The notes under the pieces are model-generated. The model did not search any database and was not told the origin of the DNA. It saw nothing but the letters and a program-made list of their open reading frames with translations. The translations under genes and the position numbers were made by a program. Positions 1 through 12,185 of a DNA stretch of 64,000 bases are shown here, one piece after another. Numbering within the stretch: position 1 is the stretch's first letter; each line of letters begins with the position of its first letter. Where the stretch lies: assembly GCF_910592395.1 (NCBI RefSeq), contig NC_088319.1, positions 11,346,001 to 11,410,000 of the forward strand, in the 5' to 3' direction. This DNA comes from Lineus longissimus (Eukaryota; Nemertea; Pilidiophora; Heteronemertea; Lineidae).

Positions 1-449
1 CGCTGAATAGAAAACGGGACCAATAGATAGGACTGCACGTCATAATTCTATAGACAAAGAGATCTAAAGAGGTTAAAGGGGGATGCAGCTATACACAATG
101 CCGTAATGCAGTTATCATGCATGCAATTTCGATAAAACTTGATGTCAGACTAAACAACGGCAATATTGAAATTCATATTTTACTCTCTATTTATGCAATT
201 GAATTTTTTCTTCAAATTTAATTACAAATTTCAAATTTTCAAGGCACAGCGTCGACCTTTAATTATGACTAAGGCCCAGTTTATTTATAGGCCTACTAAA
301 AAAAACCTTTCAAGTACAAGTTCAATTATTTGGGGGGACTCGCACAGTCATGCATAATATTATGTTGTGTCAGTCTTCAAAGAGGCAATGCTTACATGTA
401 CTATAATTTGACCAATACCTTATATACACATACGTTGTACTATACTTAC

Positions 450-1680
450 TTGTGATAATGTTGCATGCAGCATCCGACACGGTTGTGCACGCTTGTAACT
501 CCTCCCACCCTAGGTCTTGGCATTGCGTACACGGCTTGCATCCGGCGAAGCTGCTCCTTACATCGGAGAATGTCTCTCCCTTAATACACTCCCCACAAGT
601 AACGTCACTGACGTTAGTGCCTGAAGACAAATATTTTAGGTCACGCACCTGTAATAAAGTTTTTAAAAGCCATTTTCCCTTTCACATGGAACAATCTACA
701 TACTCATAACTTTTTCCGTAACCAGGGAGGAACGCTTTCACAACCAAACAGACCTGTCCTAGCCTGTCAGACCATGACATTTTTGTTGTATATGCATTAT
801 AATTTCAGGGTTTGGGGATCTGAAGTAAGGGGGGGGGTAATTTTTTACGGCTTTTAACCTGCGAATCAGCTTTTTCACCACGACGGGTTAAATGGAACCT
901 CAAAACCACATAAGTAAGCCAATTGGACTGAAACATCACACTAATGCTGATCTCTTATAAAGATTTTGCCAGTGTTGCGAGGCAGTGGACATAACTTGTG
1001 AATTTCAGACAGACATACGGTTACGACTAGTTCTAGTTAACTGCTTATTGCAGTTCAATGGCTTTTCATTCATCTTGATTGGAGAAGTCACTGGCCTGCT
1101 GGAAGCCGTTTTTTGTATGAAATACCAACATATTTATCTAAAAAATGCCAAGTTGTGCCAGAATGACTCTGTTAACTGTGCGATGCGCCGTGAAGACATT
1201 TTGTAGAATGTACCAACAACTTTTCATCAATGATAAACGCATAAAACTAAAAAAATCCGAGAACTACCGAAGCCTGAGTTTTGGTAAACTCTTCCGCAGT
1301 TTCTTTTCGCCTGATCCCGCGTCCGTCGATTTTACCGTGTCTTCGGGGTTGATATTAGTTTTACCAAGACTGTACATACCTGGAATTGTCACTCCAAAAC
1401 CACTGTCGCACACCCTGAGCGGAAGACACTTCGAAGATTTGGTGTTGGGCTTATAGTGCCAGGAACCACTCCGACAACCACATTGAAGGTCATGAAGACG
1501 CCTGCAGGGTTTCTTTGGGATTTCATCATACCCGTGACAGTGCCTTTTACAGGGTCGACAGTCAATTGCTCTGGTCCAACCTGGATTGTATCTACCTGGT
1601 ATACAGGCTACGCATGAAGGGGTAGTGTCTGTACATGGGGGCTTAACGTGCGTCCCTGGGGGGCAAGGTTGACACGTCAT
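450..1680 (-). CDS. TNF-receptor-like gene, partial (two cysteine-rich exons; continues off the left edge)
   Basis: Two exons are visible: 1380-1680 (donor gtatgt, leaves phase 1) and 450-620 (acceptor ...cttcag, donor gtaagt, phase 1). They encode TNFR-type cysteine-rich repeats, with CxxC pairs such as CQPC, CVAC, CRPC and CGEC. Exon 450-620 is 171 nt, the same length and phase as exon 3 of the complete receptor at 13384-22683, and its DVTCGxC start matches that exon, so the two genes are paralogues. The membrane and cytoplasmic exons would lie left of base 1. The 5' side is odd: an in-frame TAA sits just before the ATG at 1680, there is no good polypyrimidine acceptor, and the first ~16 codons of the paralogous exon are missing. 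The gene may therefore be a pseudogene or have a different upstream exon. The family binds TNF-like ligands at the cell surface; that role is inferred. Confidence 0.75.
1040..1165 (+). repeat. Dispersed repeat, copy 1 (inverted copy near 46.4 kb)
   Basis: About 120 bp in the intron between the two receptor exons resembles, on the opposite strand, 46378-46500. Both hold 'attgcagttca', 'attggagaagt', 'cctgctggaagcc' and 'gccaagttg' in the same order. It is a dispersed repeat of unknown class. Confidence 0.5.
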
Positions 1681-2356
1681 CTTTCCTTAATGTGCATTCG
1701 CCAGAACTTCCCTAATTATGTAGAAAATAGAATATGAATAAAATGCTGCATGAAATCTCGTGACTTGACTTTATCACGCTACCTCCTCTAATCCGGACTC
1801 GTCTCTCGACTCGGCACAACCACCACAGTTGAATGATATACATGTACCTTTATTTTGACATTTTATAATGTTTAGTTTGTAGCTGGTGAATGCCTTTATC
1901 TTGCCAGTCACAGAATTGTCGACGGGACGGTTATACTACTTTGATAGGCCTGGATGGCGTCCCACCGCATGATGTTTACCCGCTTAGCAAATGACACTTG
2001 CTTTCTCATGAACTTCTGTTGGCGTCGAGATATCTATAGTTTCAAATGACTGTAGGTCTAGTACATTTAATTTCTTTTAGGTAGCGGTTCACATACAGCC
2101 AGCACTTTTGACTAGCGGTGATCCTCGGAACGAATAGCATTACAAGTAGGGCCCAGACCGAACATCCGGGTTCATTTTGTTGATGCAGACGAAATCTGAA
2201 CATGAGTAAACACCAAGTTTTCCCAGAACCCACGGGTTCGTCATTGAGGTACCGACTATTCATCAAACACTGGCGTTATATCGCGGACAAGAAATTTCAC
2301 TTGGGTCTCGCGAACAAACTAGTGCCCCAGAGTGTGACAATAAATTGACCTCTTAC
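1681..2356. other. Intergenic, no gene seen
   Basis: I see no convincing exon or repeat here. A first exon with a signal peptide for the receptor at 450-1680 should lie on the minus strand upstream, but none could be placed. Confidence 0.4.
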
Positions 2357-2745
2357 AGCCCGCAGCACACTAGCCGCCAACTTCGACGTTCACGGCGTCG
2401 GCGAACGCGACTTGACGCCACTTGCCGCAACTAAACGCCAAATATCTAACATGTTTGATTTTTGACGCGTGTCGCCGCGTTTGAACGCAAGAAGAAGCCA
2501 GGTGTGCTACGGATTGCCGCCTGACTTGGCGTCGGCGGCGAGGCTATGGCCAAACAGCTTGCGTCTTGATGTCACATGATTTCGCGCTGCATGGCCCAGG
2601 ATGGGTTAAAGAGGCGGAAAAGACGCTACTGGACGCCAATTCTGGGCAGGTGTGCTCTGACCGGGATCCACTGGCCGCCAACTTTGGCGTCGAGAGGCGT
2701 CAGCCGAACGCTTCTTGTCGCCAAAGTTGGCGGCTAGTGTGCTGG
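2357..2745. mobile_element. GC-rich TIR element (MITE), copy 1, right end damaged
   Basis: It starts with agcccgcagcacactagccg and carries the inverted form of this end at about 2726-2744. The interior matches the better-preserved copy at 49431-49874, but a ~60-bp internal stretch of that copy (about 49468-49527) is absent here. The right end breaks off after 'gtgctgg', where a second short copy of 'ctgacgcttcttgtcgcc' follows. The short open frames inside are by-products of the element. Confidence 0.8.
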
Positions 2746-2859
2746 CTGACGCTTCTTGTCGCCAAAGTTGTCCGCTTGGTCTGCCTCGAAAACAATAGCT
2801 GGAAGCCAAGATGCAAATCCAGTATATGAATATGAGTATTATCACTGAAAGATTCTGAT

Positions 2860-3890
2860 TATAACTTTAGTTGGCTACTCACCAGTGTCGTCCTTAAAGC
2901 ATTGAATGGAATTGACTACTATCTCACCGCATATACATTGTTATCGAATGAAATGAGGCCAATAATTCAGTCATATGAGATCATAATGCCGCGGATAGAC
3001 CTACAAAATATGCCATTTGAACGATTTGTCGGTCGAATGGGGTCACTAAAGTAGGTTTTGAATAGGAGCAATTTTTTCTAAAGCAGACACATAGCATATT
3101 CGACATGTTCAAGCATATACCACATGTATACTATTATCATACGGAACGCCCTCAGAATGTCAGATATAAATAGAGTTCCGGTCACATGCGCAAGGAGGAA
3201 GAAGTAGGAGTGGTGAAAAAATGCCCACAGATCAAAACTGCATGGTGGATAAAAGGGCCAGCCGGGGAGCACATTGATTCAAAAACGTAACAAAAGAAAA
3301 TTTTGTCTGTTTTTTTTGTCTTATGGATCATACTAATGAAAAGTTCTTCCAAGCCATAACATGTTCATTCTGGGCTGAGCGTGATAATTTCAGCGTTTCG
3401 GTTTATGAAAGTTTGGGGGTTATTTTGCATGATTTTTAACACGTGAATCAACTTTTCGGTTATAGCAATTTGACCCCTGAGCCCACATTTAGGCTATTAA
3501 ACAGCTGACTACTTTATCAACCAAAACCATATCATAAAATGACTGAAACCACGCAATGAATTATTTCATCTTATTTTATTTCTATCGGTGGACAAACCGG
3601 AGTACCCGGGGAAAACCACCGCCGTCGCCTGCGTGGTTTCAAGTTCAGAGGAGCAAAACGTTTTTGATCCTGCCACTTGGAAACTCGTGTGCCTTAAACA
3701 TTCCTTGATACGGAAGCGATTCACTCCGTCAATCGGTGTGTCTGTGACCAGAATCCGGTCTCTTGCCACTGGATTATTCCTAGTGCCGGTACCAGATAAA
3801 ACATACAATATGCAGTTTGTCGTTACTGCTGCACGTCCGTAACCTACGGTATTTCCCGTTGCCGCATAGTGTCCAAAACGCAGTTTGCAG
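2860..3890. other. Intergenic, no gene assigned
   Basis: Both strands have medium open frames over 3566-3976, but I recognise no domain and no splice framework. The right end runs into the first minisatellite. Confidence 0.35.
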
Positions 3891-4545
3891 TGTAATCCGA
3901 ATGCCAAATCTTCTTTTCCACTACTGCCGCTGAATGTCCGAAACGTTTCGTTCCACTCTGCCTGAATGGCCGGCACGTGCTTTGCCGCTTACACTGCATG
4001 TGCCGAAAGCGTTTTATTTGCCACATTGCCACCGAACCGCACAGAAAGCCATTTATCATTGCCACTTTGCTGTCTAAACCGTTATTCACCACTGACACCG
4101 TGAACAATCCGAACCGTTGTTGCCTCTGCTATTGAACTGTCCGAAATGTTGAAGCTAGAGCCACTGAATTGTGATCAACTGCTCTTGCAATTGCCAGTAA
4201 ACCGTTCAAAATGCTGTAGCAACTGTCACTAACTGTCTTAGACGTTGCTTGCCGATGCGACATGAACTTTTGGACATGCCGTTGCCACTGAACTGTCAAA
4301 AATGAACTGTCAGAGAAACGCTGTTTGCAATTGCCACTGAACTGTTAGAAACGTTGTTTGCCATCGCCACTGAACTTTCAGAAATGTCTACCATTGCCAC
4401 TGAACTTTTAGAAACGTTGTTTGCCATTGCCACTTAAACTGTCCAAAAAGCGTGTATGCACCCTGTCAGAAACGTCGACATTGCCACTATACTGTGCGAG
4501 CGCTGCTCTTAGTCTTTGCCACCTAAAGTTGTTTCCAGCTACGCA
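3890..4545. repeat. Minisatellite A (about 30-bp unit)
   Basis: Degenerate tandem copies of a unit containing 'ttgccactgaactgtcagaa' run across this stretch. It is the first of several unrelated tandem arrays lying side by side up to about 6290. Confidence 0.8.
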
Positions 4546-4599
4546 TTTTGTTATGTGCCCGCATAACACAAGATCGTTAACAGATACAAGTAGTTTGAA

Positions 4600-5000
4600 T
4601 TAAATAATATTAATGTTGACAATGTGAGTATTATACGATATTAGAGGTTGACAATGCAATTTTAAAAGTAAGGAAAATGGCTGACATTTCAAATCAAACA
4701 AATTATTATAAAGGTTGATAATTATGCGAATTAAAGATAATAATACATAGTTTACAATTCAAGTCTGTACATGTACAGCTTAACACAATAATAAAGATGC
4801 ATGTGGGCTGAGATACCGCGAGTTTATAAGAATGACTGAAGATGCGAGTTTACACGAATAATAAAAGTTAACAATGTGCGTTTAAATGAATAATGAAGGT
4901 TGACAATACGGATTTACACGAATAATAAATGTTGAATATGCGAGTTTACATGAAAAAAGGTTGACAATGCGAGTTTACATGAATAATGACGGTTTACAAC
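4600..5000. repeat. Minisatellite B (about 33-bp unit)
   Basis: AT-rich tandem copies contain 'gcgagtttacacgaataat' and 'aaggttgacaat'. The unit differs from the array to the left. Confidence 0.75.
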
Positions 5001-5009
5001 AGAATACAC

Positions 5010-5530
5010 AATGTTATGGCATTTTACGACAAGCAGTGTTATTGCACAAGTTATGACATTCAATATTATTATGGAAGGAGTCACGATTGGTAATGTTATG
5101 ACACAAGTTATTAAGGCAATAAATTATACTATTTTACGAGATATGATAGGCAATATTATGACACGATGCCGGATAATGTTGTGGCACGATAAGTTATACT
5201 TCATTATGATTTGAATAACATATACGACGAGCAATACATTTTATATAAATGCATTAGATATATACGATAGGTAATGGTGTTGCACGAGTTACGAAGAACA
5301 ATGTAATACGTTACGACTGGCAATATCATGGCACGAGTTACGACATTCAATGTTATGGCACGAGTCTTCACAGGCAATATTATGGCACGAGTTACGAAGA
5401 ACAATGTAATACGTTACGACTGGCAATATCATGGCACGAGTTACGACATTCAATGTTATGGCACGAGTCTTCACAGGCAATATTATGGCACGAGTGTCGA
5501 TGCAATAATTTGACACGAGTTGCGAGAGAC
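5010..5530. repeat. Minisatellite C (about 26-bp unit with a ~101-bp higher-order copy)
   Basis: Units built on 'ggcacgagttacgac' and 'ggcaatattat' repeat across the stretch. A longer block starting near 5283 (gcacgagttacgaagaacaa) recurs almost exactly near 5386, so recent unequal exchange copied a four-unit block. Overlapping open frames on both strands come from the repeat itself. Confidence 0.8.
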
Positions 5531-5699
5531 ATGTTATGGAACGAATTCGGACAGGTATAATACCGCGGCACCAAATAATTACAATTTTTCGACGGACAAT
5601 ATTATATGGCAAGTGTTTTACGAGTGGCACATTTCCTTGACAAGCGAAGGAGGCTATTTAGAGATGGCAATGACAGGACAGACAATGAACAGCTTACAA

Positions 5700-6065
5700 T
5701 AGCATGGCATGGCTTCTGCTAATGTTAAACAATTTATACTCCAATGGCACGATGCTGTTTACGTTTTTATGGTGCGGCTCCGGTTCAATAGTTTGTACTC
5801 TGATGGTACGGCTTCGATCACTAAAGGCCTTGGTCACTAAGTTCTTCCAGGTTTGACAGCTTAAAGTCGATCAGGTGGCAAGGCTTCGTTCACTGATGCT
5901 ATTTACGCTCTATGGTACGGCTTCGGTCAATTATGTCTTCCAGGTTTGAGATTTTACACTGGTATGGCATGGCTCCGGTCGCTTATGATTTGTAAGCTAA
6001 ACAATTAGAACTGTCATGGCACGGCCGTTTTACACTCCCATCTTACGGCTTGCATCAGTCACCAG
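5700..6065. repeat. Minisatellite D, degenerate
   Basis: Imperfect copies of 'atggcacggcttcggtca' with 'gtttgtactc' or 'ttccaggtttga' between them. The order is preserved but spacing varies, so this is an older array. Confidence 0.55.
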
Positions 6066-6109
6066 TGTCTTTCTGACATGACAATTACATTCCACACACT
6101 GCAGTAGCA

Positions 6110-6290
6110 TCATTTCATGCACGCCTGGCTAGAGTTGAGTTCGTTATGGTCACATTTCACACACAATATTAGGATCAATAAACATCTCGTTAGAGTTGAG
6201 TTCGTTATGACCACATTCCACACACAATATTAGGATCAATACACGTCTCGCAAGAGTTGAGTTCGTTATGACCACATTTCAGCAAATATC
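6110..6290. repeat. Minisatellite E (three ~59-bp units)
   Basis: Three consecutive copies contain 'gagttgagttcgttatg', 'ccacattc' or 'tcacatttc', and 'cacacacaatattaggatca'. Confidence 0.8.
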
Positions 6291-6394
6291 AGCCAATCTT
6301 GACTGTTAAATCCACGCAGGCGAATTAAACCGATGATAATTTTAAACTATGTGATGAGAAAGTTCAGTCTAAATTATCGAAACGTTGAAGGCGA

Positions 6395-7949
6395 TTATAA
6401 ACGAGAGACACGATTCTTTCCAAATCGTCTGAAGAATCCTACAATGCGCTGTCCGAGTGAGCTACGTCGGGTGGCCGGGGGAGTGGTTGGAGTGTCATGC
6501 GAGACACTTGGTCCAGGTGATGGTGAAGTGATTGTCCCCTCGCTGGGTGTTGCTACTCGAAGGACGTCGATAATACCATATTCCTCGGATTCGGAAATAG
6601 TGTACAAGTTCAGATTTTCATCGGATAGAGCAATCCTTTCTAGATCAAGAGGTGCAGATGGCCGTCGAAGTTCGGGCGGGTTCACCTTGAGTATATCGAT
6701 GTCGTCGTATCCCTCTGGGATGTAGTTGGGCAAGTGCCACTCAATATCGCCTGCTTCGAGGTCTGTTGGCAGCCTTTGAAGGTCCAATGGTGCCTTCGGT
6801 CTGTTCGGATCCTTGAAAAACTCTACGGGGGTTTCGCAGCAAACCTGTTTTCGGTGAAGAAAAAGAATGTCGCTGGCAATGTACGTGCAAAATTGACCGG
6901 GGGGGGGGGGGGGGCTTGCTCTGATACCCCTTAAACTATGAGCACCTTAATATCAATATTTTAAATTTTATGCTCGTCTGATGTGCGGATCCAGGAAACA
7001 GAGTGCGGGGGGGGGGTTAAACTCAACCATCTTGTAATGTAAATAACCCCCATTCAATATTCCCCAATATATATTAGATATCGTGTAACTCCGAATGTCG
7101 TTAAACATGTCAAAGGTTTTTTTTCCAAAAAGGGCTTGGCCATGGGATCTACACGAATGTCATTAACGGTTTTATTCAAAAAGGCTTGGTCATGGCCGGG
7201 AGTTGCACGAATTTTTCAAATGAGGGCTTGGCCATGGGGGCTGCACGGATTTCATTAAAGATTTGTTCAAAGGACAGCTTGGTCAGTGGAGCAACGAAAA
7301 TGTCATTAACGTTTTTTCCAAAAGAGGGCTTATTCCCCATGTATGCGAATGTCATGGGAACTACACGAAAAATGTCAGTAAAGTTGTGTTAATCAAAGGA
7401 CGACTTGGCCATTGGAGCAAAAAGAGGGCTTGTCCATGGGACCTACACGAATGCATGTTGTTTAAGATTTTTTCAAATGATGACTTGGCCATTGGGTGCT
7501 ACACGAATGTCAATAAAGATTTTTTCAAAGGCCAGCTTAGCCATGTGGGCTACACGAATAAATGTCATTAAAGATTTTCCTTCAAAAGAGGGCTCGGCCA
7601 TGGGAGCTACACGAATGTCATTAAATATTTCCTTTTTTGTAAATAGAGCTACAATCAGGCCTACCTCGTGGTCAATGATCAGAATGTCCGTTTTCTCTTG
7701 TCCTAATTCGCTTGGTTCTCCAGTAGCTACGTCATTCGTGTCATCGCTTTTAATCTCATCCTCCATCCACTGCCTCCCAAAGCCACAGCGGCGCTTGGAC
7801 TTATTGGAAGTTCTTGGCCTCTCTTCTGCCGGACTCGGAGTTGGAGTTGGTCGGTCTTTGACCACATGGTTCACCTTTCGTCTTATGAACGGCAGGCAGC
7901 AGGACACTTCCCTCCCTGCAGTCGCTGATTTTCTGAACCAGCGTGGCAT
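6395..7949 (-). CDS. Two-exon gene of unknown function, 244 aa
   Basis: Exon 1 is 7665-7949 (95 codons from an ATG with TAA in frame just upstream; donor gtaggc). Exon 2 is 6395-6844 (acceptor ...accgaaaacag, stop at 6395). The junction is phase 0 and the frame is open across 735 nt. I do not recognise a domain. The N-terminal third is basic with a Pro/Thr stretch (TPTPSP). The middle is acidic and Leu/Ile/Pro-rich, with two similar segments (APLDLQR near residue 115 and APLDLER near 155). The C-terminus is Ser/Thr/Pro-rich and ends in a basic, amphipathic tail holding RRSSLGQRIVGFFRRF. There is no signal peptide or membrane segment. RRSS is a possible basophilic kinase site (inference). A cytoplasmic adaptor or scaffold is possible but unproven. 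Confidence 0.6.
7090..7625. repeat. Intronic minisatellite F (about 53-bp unit)
   Basis: Tandem copies of 'gggcttggccatgggagc' + 'tacacgaatgtcattaa' + 'gattttttcaaa' fill most of the intron of the unknown gene. Unit length drifts, so the array is moderately old. Confidence 0.8.
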
Positions 7950-7989
7950 TCTTAATTAAAAGTAATCGTTTTTCGATGTTTTAAACCTA

Positions 7990-9540
7990 AAAACACAGCG
8001 AAAAAACCAAAACTGCTGTAGTCGCGTCCAGTCGTTTGGTTTCTATGTTCCGCGTTGCGAGGTGCCCATGACGCTAGTGATCGACGGCGTTGCGTCATAG
8101 TGTACGAGTGACGTCATTGCATCACGGGACGACACCCGAATCGATCTACCACTTTTACCATACTGTAATAATGTGACAAGTGGCATGCTTAGAGGCAGAA
8201 CTATAAACTCGTGCGCGGTGGTTAAAACAGAATGATGTTGCATTATTAGTCCCGACCTATGCTCTTCATAACGGACGCGAAGAAACAACTTTAACACATT
8301 TGAAATTTGCCCCGTTTTTTTGGGAGTGTGGCACGAGGCTAGACTTGAGACATAATGATGGTCATTTGTCGGACTGAGTATACGGTTTTTGTACTTGTGA
8401 TACATGGAGAGAATAGACCTTTACCCAAAAGCCCGGCCGTACGGGAGTTGAACTTGTGTGTCCTATATATGGAGATGGATTAAGGTATGGTATGGTTTTA
8501 TTGACACCCGAGATATCCAATACCTCTAGATAAGCGTAGATTCCTTTGTCCCCGGGACTCTCAGTCGGGTGATGGATTTTTCTCAGTACCTTAGCCCATT
8601 GAAATAGGCTCCGATCCGGTCACGGACACAGCCGGTCTCACCAGACAGCTTTGTGAGACGACCCCCTAAGTACGTTGTGCCATCTTACGGAAAATTATGG
8701 AACTGAATCATTGACTGGTTCTTCATTAACAGTGTAAAGATGTTCAGTGTAAATTTTCAGAGGGCGTGGCAAAGGACAACTACCGGACATCCGCTAAAAA
8801 TCATTTCACACAAGAAAGAACATGTCAAAGGCAAGGAAATTAACTGATTTACTTTCAGCGCATGGCTGGATGCAAAAAGGTATTCCATGATTCTAGACCC
8901 CATGTCTGATACGGAAGAATTAAGTAGCCAAGCCAAGCAAAAAAAGAGCAAGATAAAAGATGCGACGAGGGATTAGGCCCTATATGCATGGATGGGCAAT
9001 GCATCTGCACATGCACGCAAATTCAATGTCGGACATCGGACATGTCAATCCCACTCAATGTCATCCATGCATCATGATTCAAGTCGGGCAATGATATGTA
9101 GGACTCTGGACAGTCAAGACGAGTGGAAAATGCCACACTGTATGCTTCATGTCAAAGAAGTAATCACTCAATACACTATTCAGCACAATTAATTATAGCC
9201 TATCATCACTAGTGACTAGGCCTAGGCTATCACTATCAGGCAAATTCCAAGTTATGTGACCACAGGCCTTCACATCCAGAATTTTGAGAAAAGTGTGCAG
9301 CATTTTCCTAAAAAATACATGATCTACAAGAACAATATTCATGATCGTTGTTTATTATTTTGCATATTCAATATTTTTAAATATTGAATATGCATTATCA
9401 GTTTCATTCATTCAAGGGGGTAACATTTGCGGCCTAATGATTGACCCCCCTGGCCTTGATGGCTTGATCAGGACCTTGATGAACCCCTTGGGCCAGTCCC
9501 AGTCAGGACCAGGGGCCCTTTCCCCAGCTGATCATTATAT
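7990..9540. other. Intergenic; possible LINE 3' remnant near 8.5-8.7 kb
   Basis: No gene is supported. Around 8480-8700 the plus strand begins 'tatggtatggttttattgac' and continues GC-richer. Read on the minus strand this resembles the 3' tail of a non-LTR element ending in AATAAA-like sequence. No reverse-transcriptase motif is visible, so this is tentative. Confidence 0.3.
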
Positions 9541-9568
9541 CTTATTAATTTTGAATATCAATCATTTT

Positions 9569-10279
9569 CAGAACCATGAGGATGGCATCCTGGAGTGATG
9601 AGAACATTTTGGACAAAATCAAGACCACTGGTTTCTGTGGCTGTTTGATCCTCAACAAAGGCACAATATACAAGTTCAAATTCCGCTCCGAAGCTGAGAG
9701 TAAGACAGGGAAAAGAAAATCCAAAGAAAGACAAGGGAACAGGGACAGACATGGGGACGACAATATGGAGAGGAAGAGAAAATTTGGAAAGGGTGACCTG
9801 GATGCCTCACGGAATTGTGGAAGAGATCTGAGGAGGCTCAAGGCAATCTTGTCAAAGAAACCAAAGAAGGACTCACTGTCAGTTAGTAGGCCTACAGTAC
9901 AGGTGGTTGACATTGGTCATCATGGCTGGAAGAATAGGGAAGAGGGCTGTCAATTTCGAAGTGAACAACCTTCAGGTTCAGGATCGATTCCGAGGACCTT
10001 AGTGACGCCATGAAACTCCAGGCATATGCAAGGCCAATGGTCACATGGGAAGTTTGTCCTGAGATCTCGAGGCAAGATGATCTCATTAATTCCGATTTGT
10101 TAACGAATGTCTTGGAAGTTTTGATGACACCTCTGAGCTGAAACATGTCAATAAACTATTCCGTTGAACAGGTGAGATTTTCTTTTGCAGAAGTAGGAAG
10201 TGGAAGCAGTGGTCCTGACAAATTTGTCCCTTTAGCATCAGACGAGGAAGAATCAGAGATTCTGTCTCATTCAGTCTGA
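9569..10279 (+). pseudogene. Degenerate or partial coding fragment of unknown family
   Basis: A stretch after a good acceptor (...caatcattttcag, ending near 9570) is open to 10013, with a Lys/Arg-rich segment (KTGKRKSKERQGNRDRHG). The apparent coding then moves to another frame: from about 9975 that frame reads DSEDLSDAMKLQAYARPMVT to a TGA near 10141. After that single stop it stays open to a TGA at 10277-10279, ending in an acidic tail (SDEEESEILSHSV). Either exons were missed or this is a gene with a frameshift and an internal stop. The family is not recognised. Confidence 0.3.
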
Positions 10280-10299
10280 ATATAGAAAATGTTCCAGAA

Positions 10300-11655
10300 T
10301 GATAAATATACTTATCATTGGTCTACCTTATAATTGGCAAATTGTAAGTAACTAAATGAGTTCGTCTTGTTCATAGCTGATTAGAAAATAATATTAGGCT
10401 TTTTAGCCCACCTGAGTGAGCTTATTTCATCCCTACTTGTCTGTCGTCTGTCGTCTGTCATCAATGGTGGCATGTTTGCTCGCTATAGAGTCTAGAAAGT
10501 TGAAACTTAGTGTGTGGATGTCTTATGACAGCACGACTTGACACACGAATAATCATCGCCATTTGACTTTATACTTTTATTCTGGACTCCAGGCGGCCAT
10601 CTTTGAAAACCTTATTTTGTAACTATCTCATGAACGCCGATAGCAAGAACCATGAAATTTTTACAGTCAATACTTCTGATGTGACTACATGACATAATAC
10701 CAAGGTGTTTGATTTAACCGATTTTTCAAGGTCACAGAGGTCAAACTCAAAAATTGAGTAATTGTGCTGTTGTCTCCAGGTTTGGATGTTGGTTGTGACA
10801 AGGACCTCACACACCACCTGGGTTCGTTAATGGTGGTGGTGTTGTCTCCAGTGACAAAAACATTTTTTAGATGGTATAATGGTTGTGTTCTCATCTTCAC
10901 GGTGTCCAAACGATCAGTTGGTTGTGCCCAGTAACAGTCAAGGGTTCCAAAATATCATAATGCTTGCGACTTGGTCTCCAAGAACATTGGGCAGTTTTGA
11001 CCAGATCCTAGGTCTGTCCGCATGGATCTCCTGTTGTCTCAATATTGGGAAATAACCCAGACCCCACTGTGTTAGTTGAGCTGTGGTCCGCTGATCTCAG
11101 GACGGTAAGGGACGAAGACCCAGCAGTTCACACATAAATAGAACTCACAACTTGATAATGGTAAATAATTTTTTAATTATAGTACCTTCATTTGATGAAG
11201 AGAAATAAAAACATCTAGACCTTACAACCTTTGGTGGCCGGTAGGCGATAGGCCGAAAAAAATGATACTGTAGGCTTATCGATTGCAAATGAACAACATA
11301 GATTTGAAAAAAGAGTTTATTTTGATTCCAATAATTATGCTCCTTGAACACTGTACAATCACATATCCTCAATTTCTTACGTAAAATAAAAACATAGTTC
11401 ATGAAAATAGTTCAGCATCATCCGGGGTGACATTTACACTTTCCCCAGCTAACCATGCCTTGCACTCCTCAGCACAATTGTAAAAAGTGTCATAGTACTC
11501 ATACACACATGCAGATATGTTTTAAAAGTTGATTTTTGCAATATAAGGACGGTAAAAGAATTAATCAATTTTGATAAGTAGCTATCATGGCCATGTATAA
11601 ATACTATCTAATATACCTTCACATTTTGTTCATCTACTTGTGATGAATAGGCTTC
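10300..11655. other. Intergenic, no gene seen
   Basis: There are short open frames only. 'ttgtctcca' with nearby 'ggttgtg' recurs over 10760-11040, suggesting a very old tandem repeat. Nothing else stands out. Confidence 0.35.
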
Positions 11656-11660
11656 CTCAG

Positions 11661-12185
11661 GCTCGCAATTCCACATTGTGGATCTCAACACAGCTCAGCT
11701 GTGATGTAAAGAATAACATGTGCAACAGTATTTTTCAGATGCCTGATTGAGCACATCTCAGGAAGTGAGAATTAAAAATCTTCTCATAGTAGCTTAATAT
11801 CACTGTTTTTTGCTGGAATGTTTTAAATGGACACATTGCTCGCAATTCCACATTGTGGATCTCAACACAGCTCAGCTGTGATGTAAAGAATAACATGCAC
11901 AACAGTATTTTTCAGATGCCTGATTGAGCACATCTCAGGAAGTGAGAATTAAAAATCTTCTCATAGTAGCTTAATATCAATGTTTTTTGCTGGAATGTTT
12001 TAAATGGACACATTGCTCGCAATCTCAACACATTTCAGCTGAGATGTAAAGAATAACATGTACAACAGTATTTTTCAGATGCCTGATTGAGCACATCTCA
12101 GGAAGTGAGAATAAAAAATCTTCTCATAGTAGCTTAATGTCAATGTTTTTTGCTGGTATGTTTTAAATGGACGCCATTAACATAC
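11661..12185. repeat. 177-bp tandem repeat, three copies
   Basis: Units begin with gctcgcaat at 11661, 11838 and 12015, a spacing of 177 and 177. Copies 1 and 2 are nearly identical. Copy 3 lacks ~15 bp after 'gctcgcaat' and carries several substitutions. The array lies downstream of the 3' end of the minus-strand death-domain receptor gene. Confidence 0.9.

Noticed and set aside
3566-3976. 136-codon minus-strand and 84-codon plus-strand frames
   Set aside because: They oppose each other, run into a minisatellite, and show no domain or splice sites I can support.
5010-5702. Several overlapping open frames on both strands with repeated peptides
   Set aside because: They follow the minisatellite unit, appear in both strands and have no start or splice context.
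3890-6290. CRISPR-like array of regular repeats
   Set aside because: Units are contiguous with no unique spacers, and the context is eukaryotic; these are minisatellites.
6333-6725. 130-codon plus-strand frame opposite the unknown gene
   Set aside because: It is the antisense shadow of exon 6395-6844, which has matching splice sites on the minus strand.
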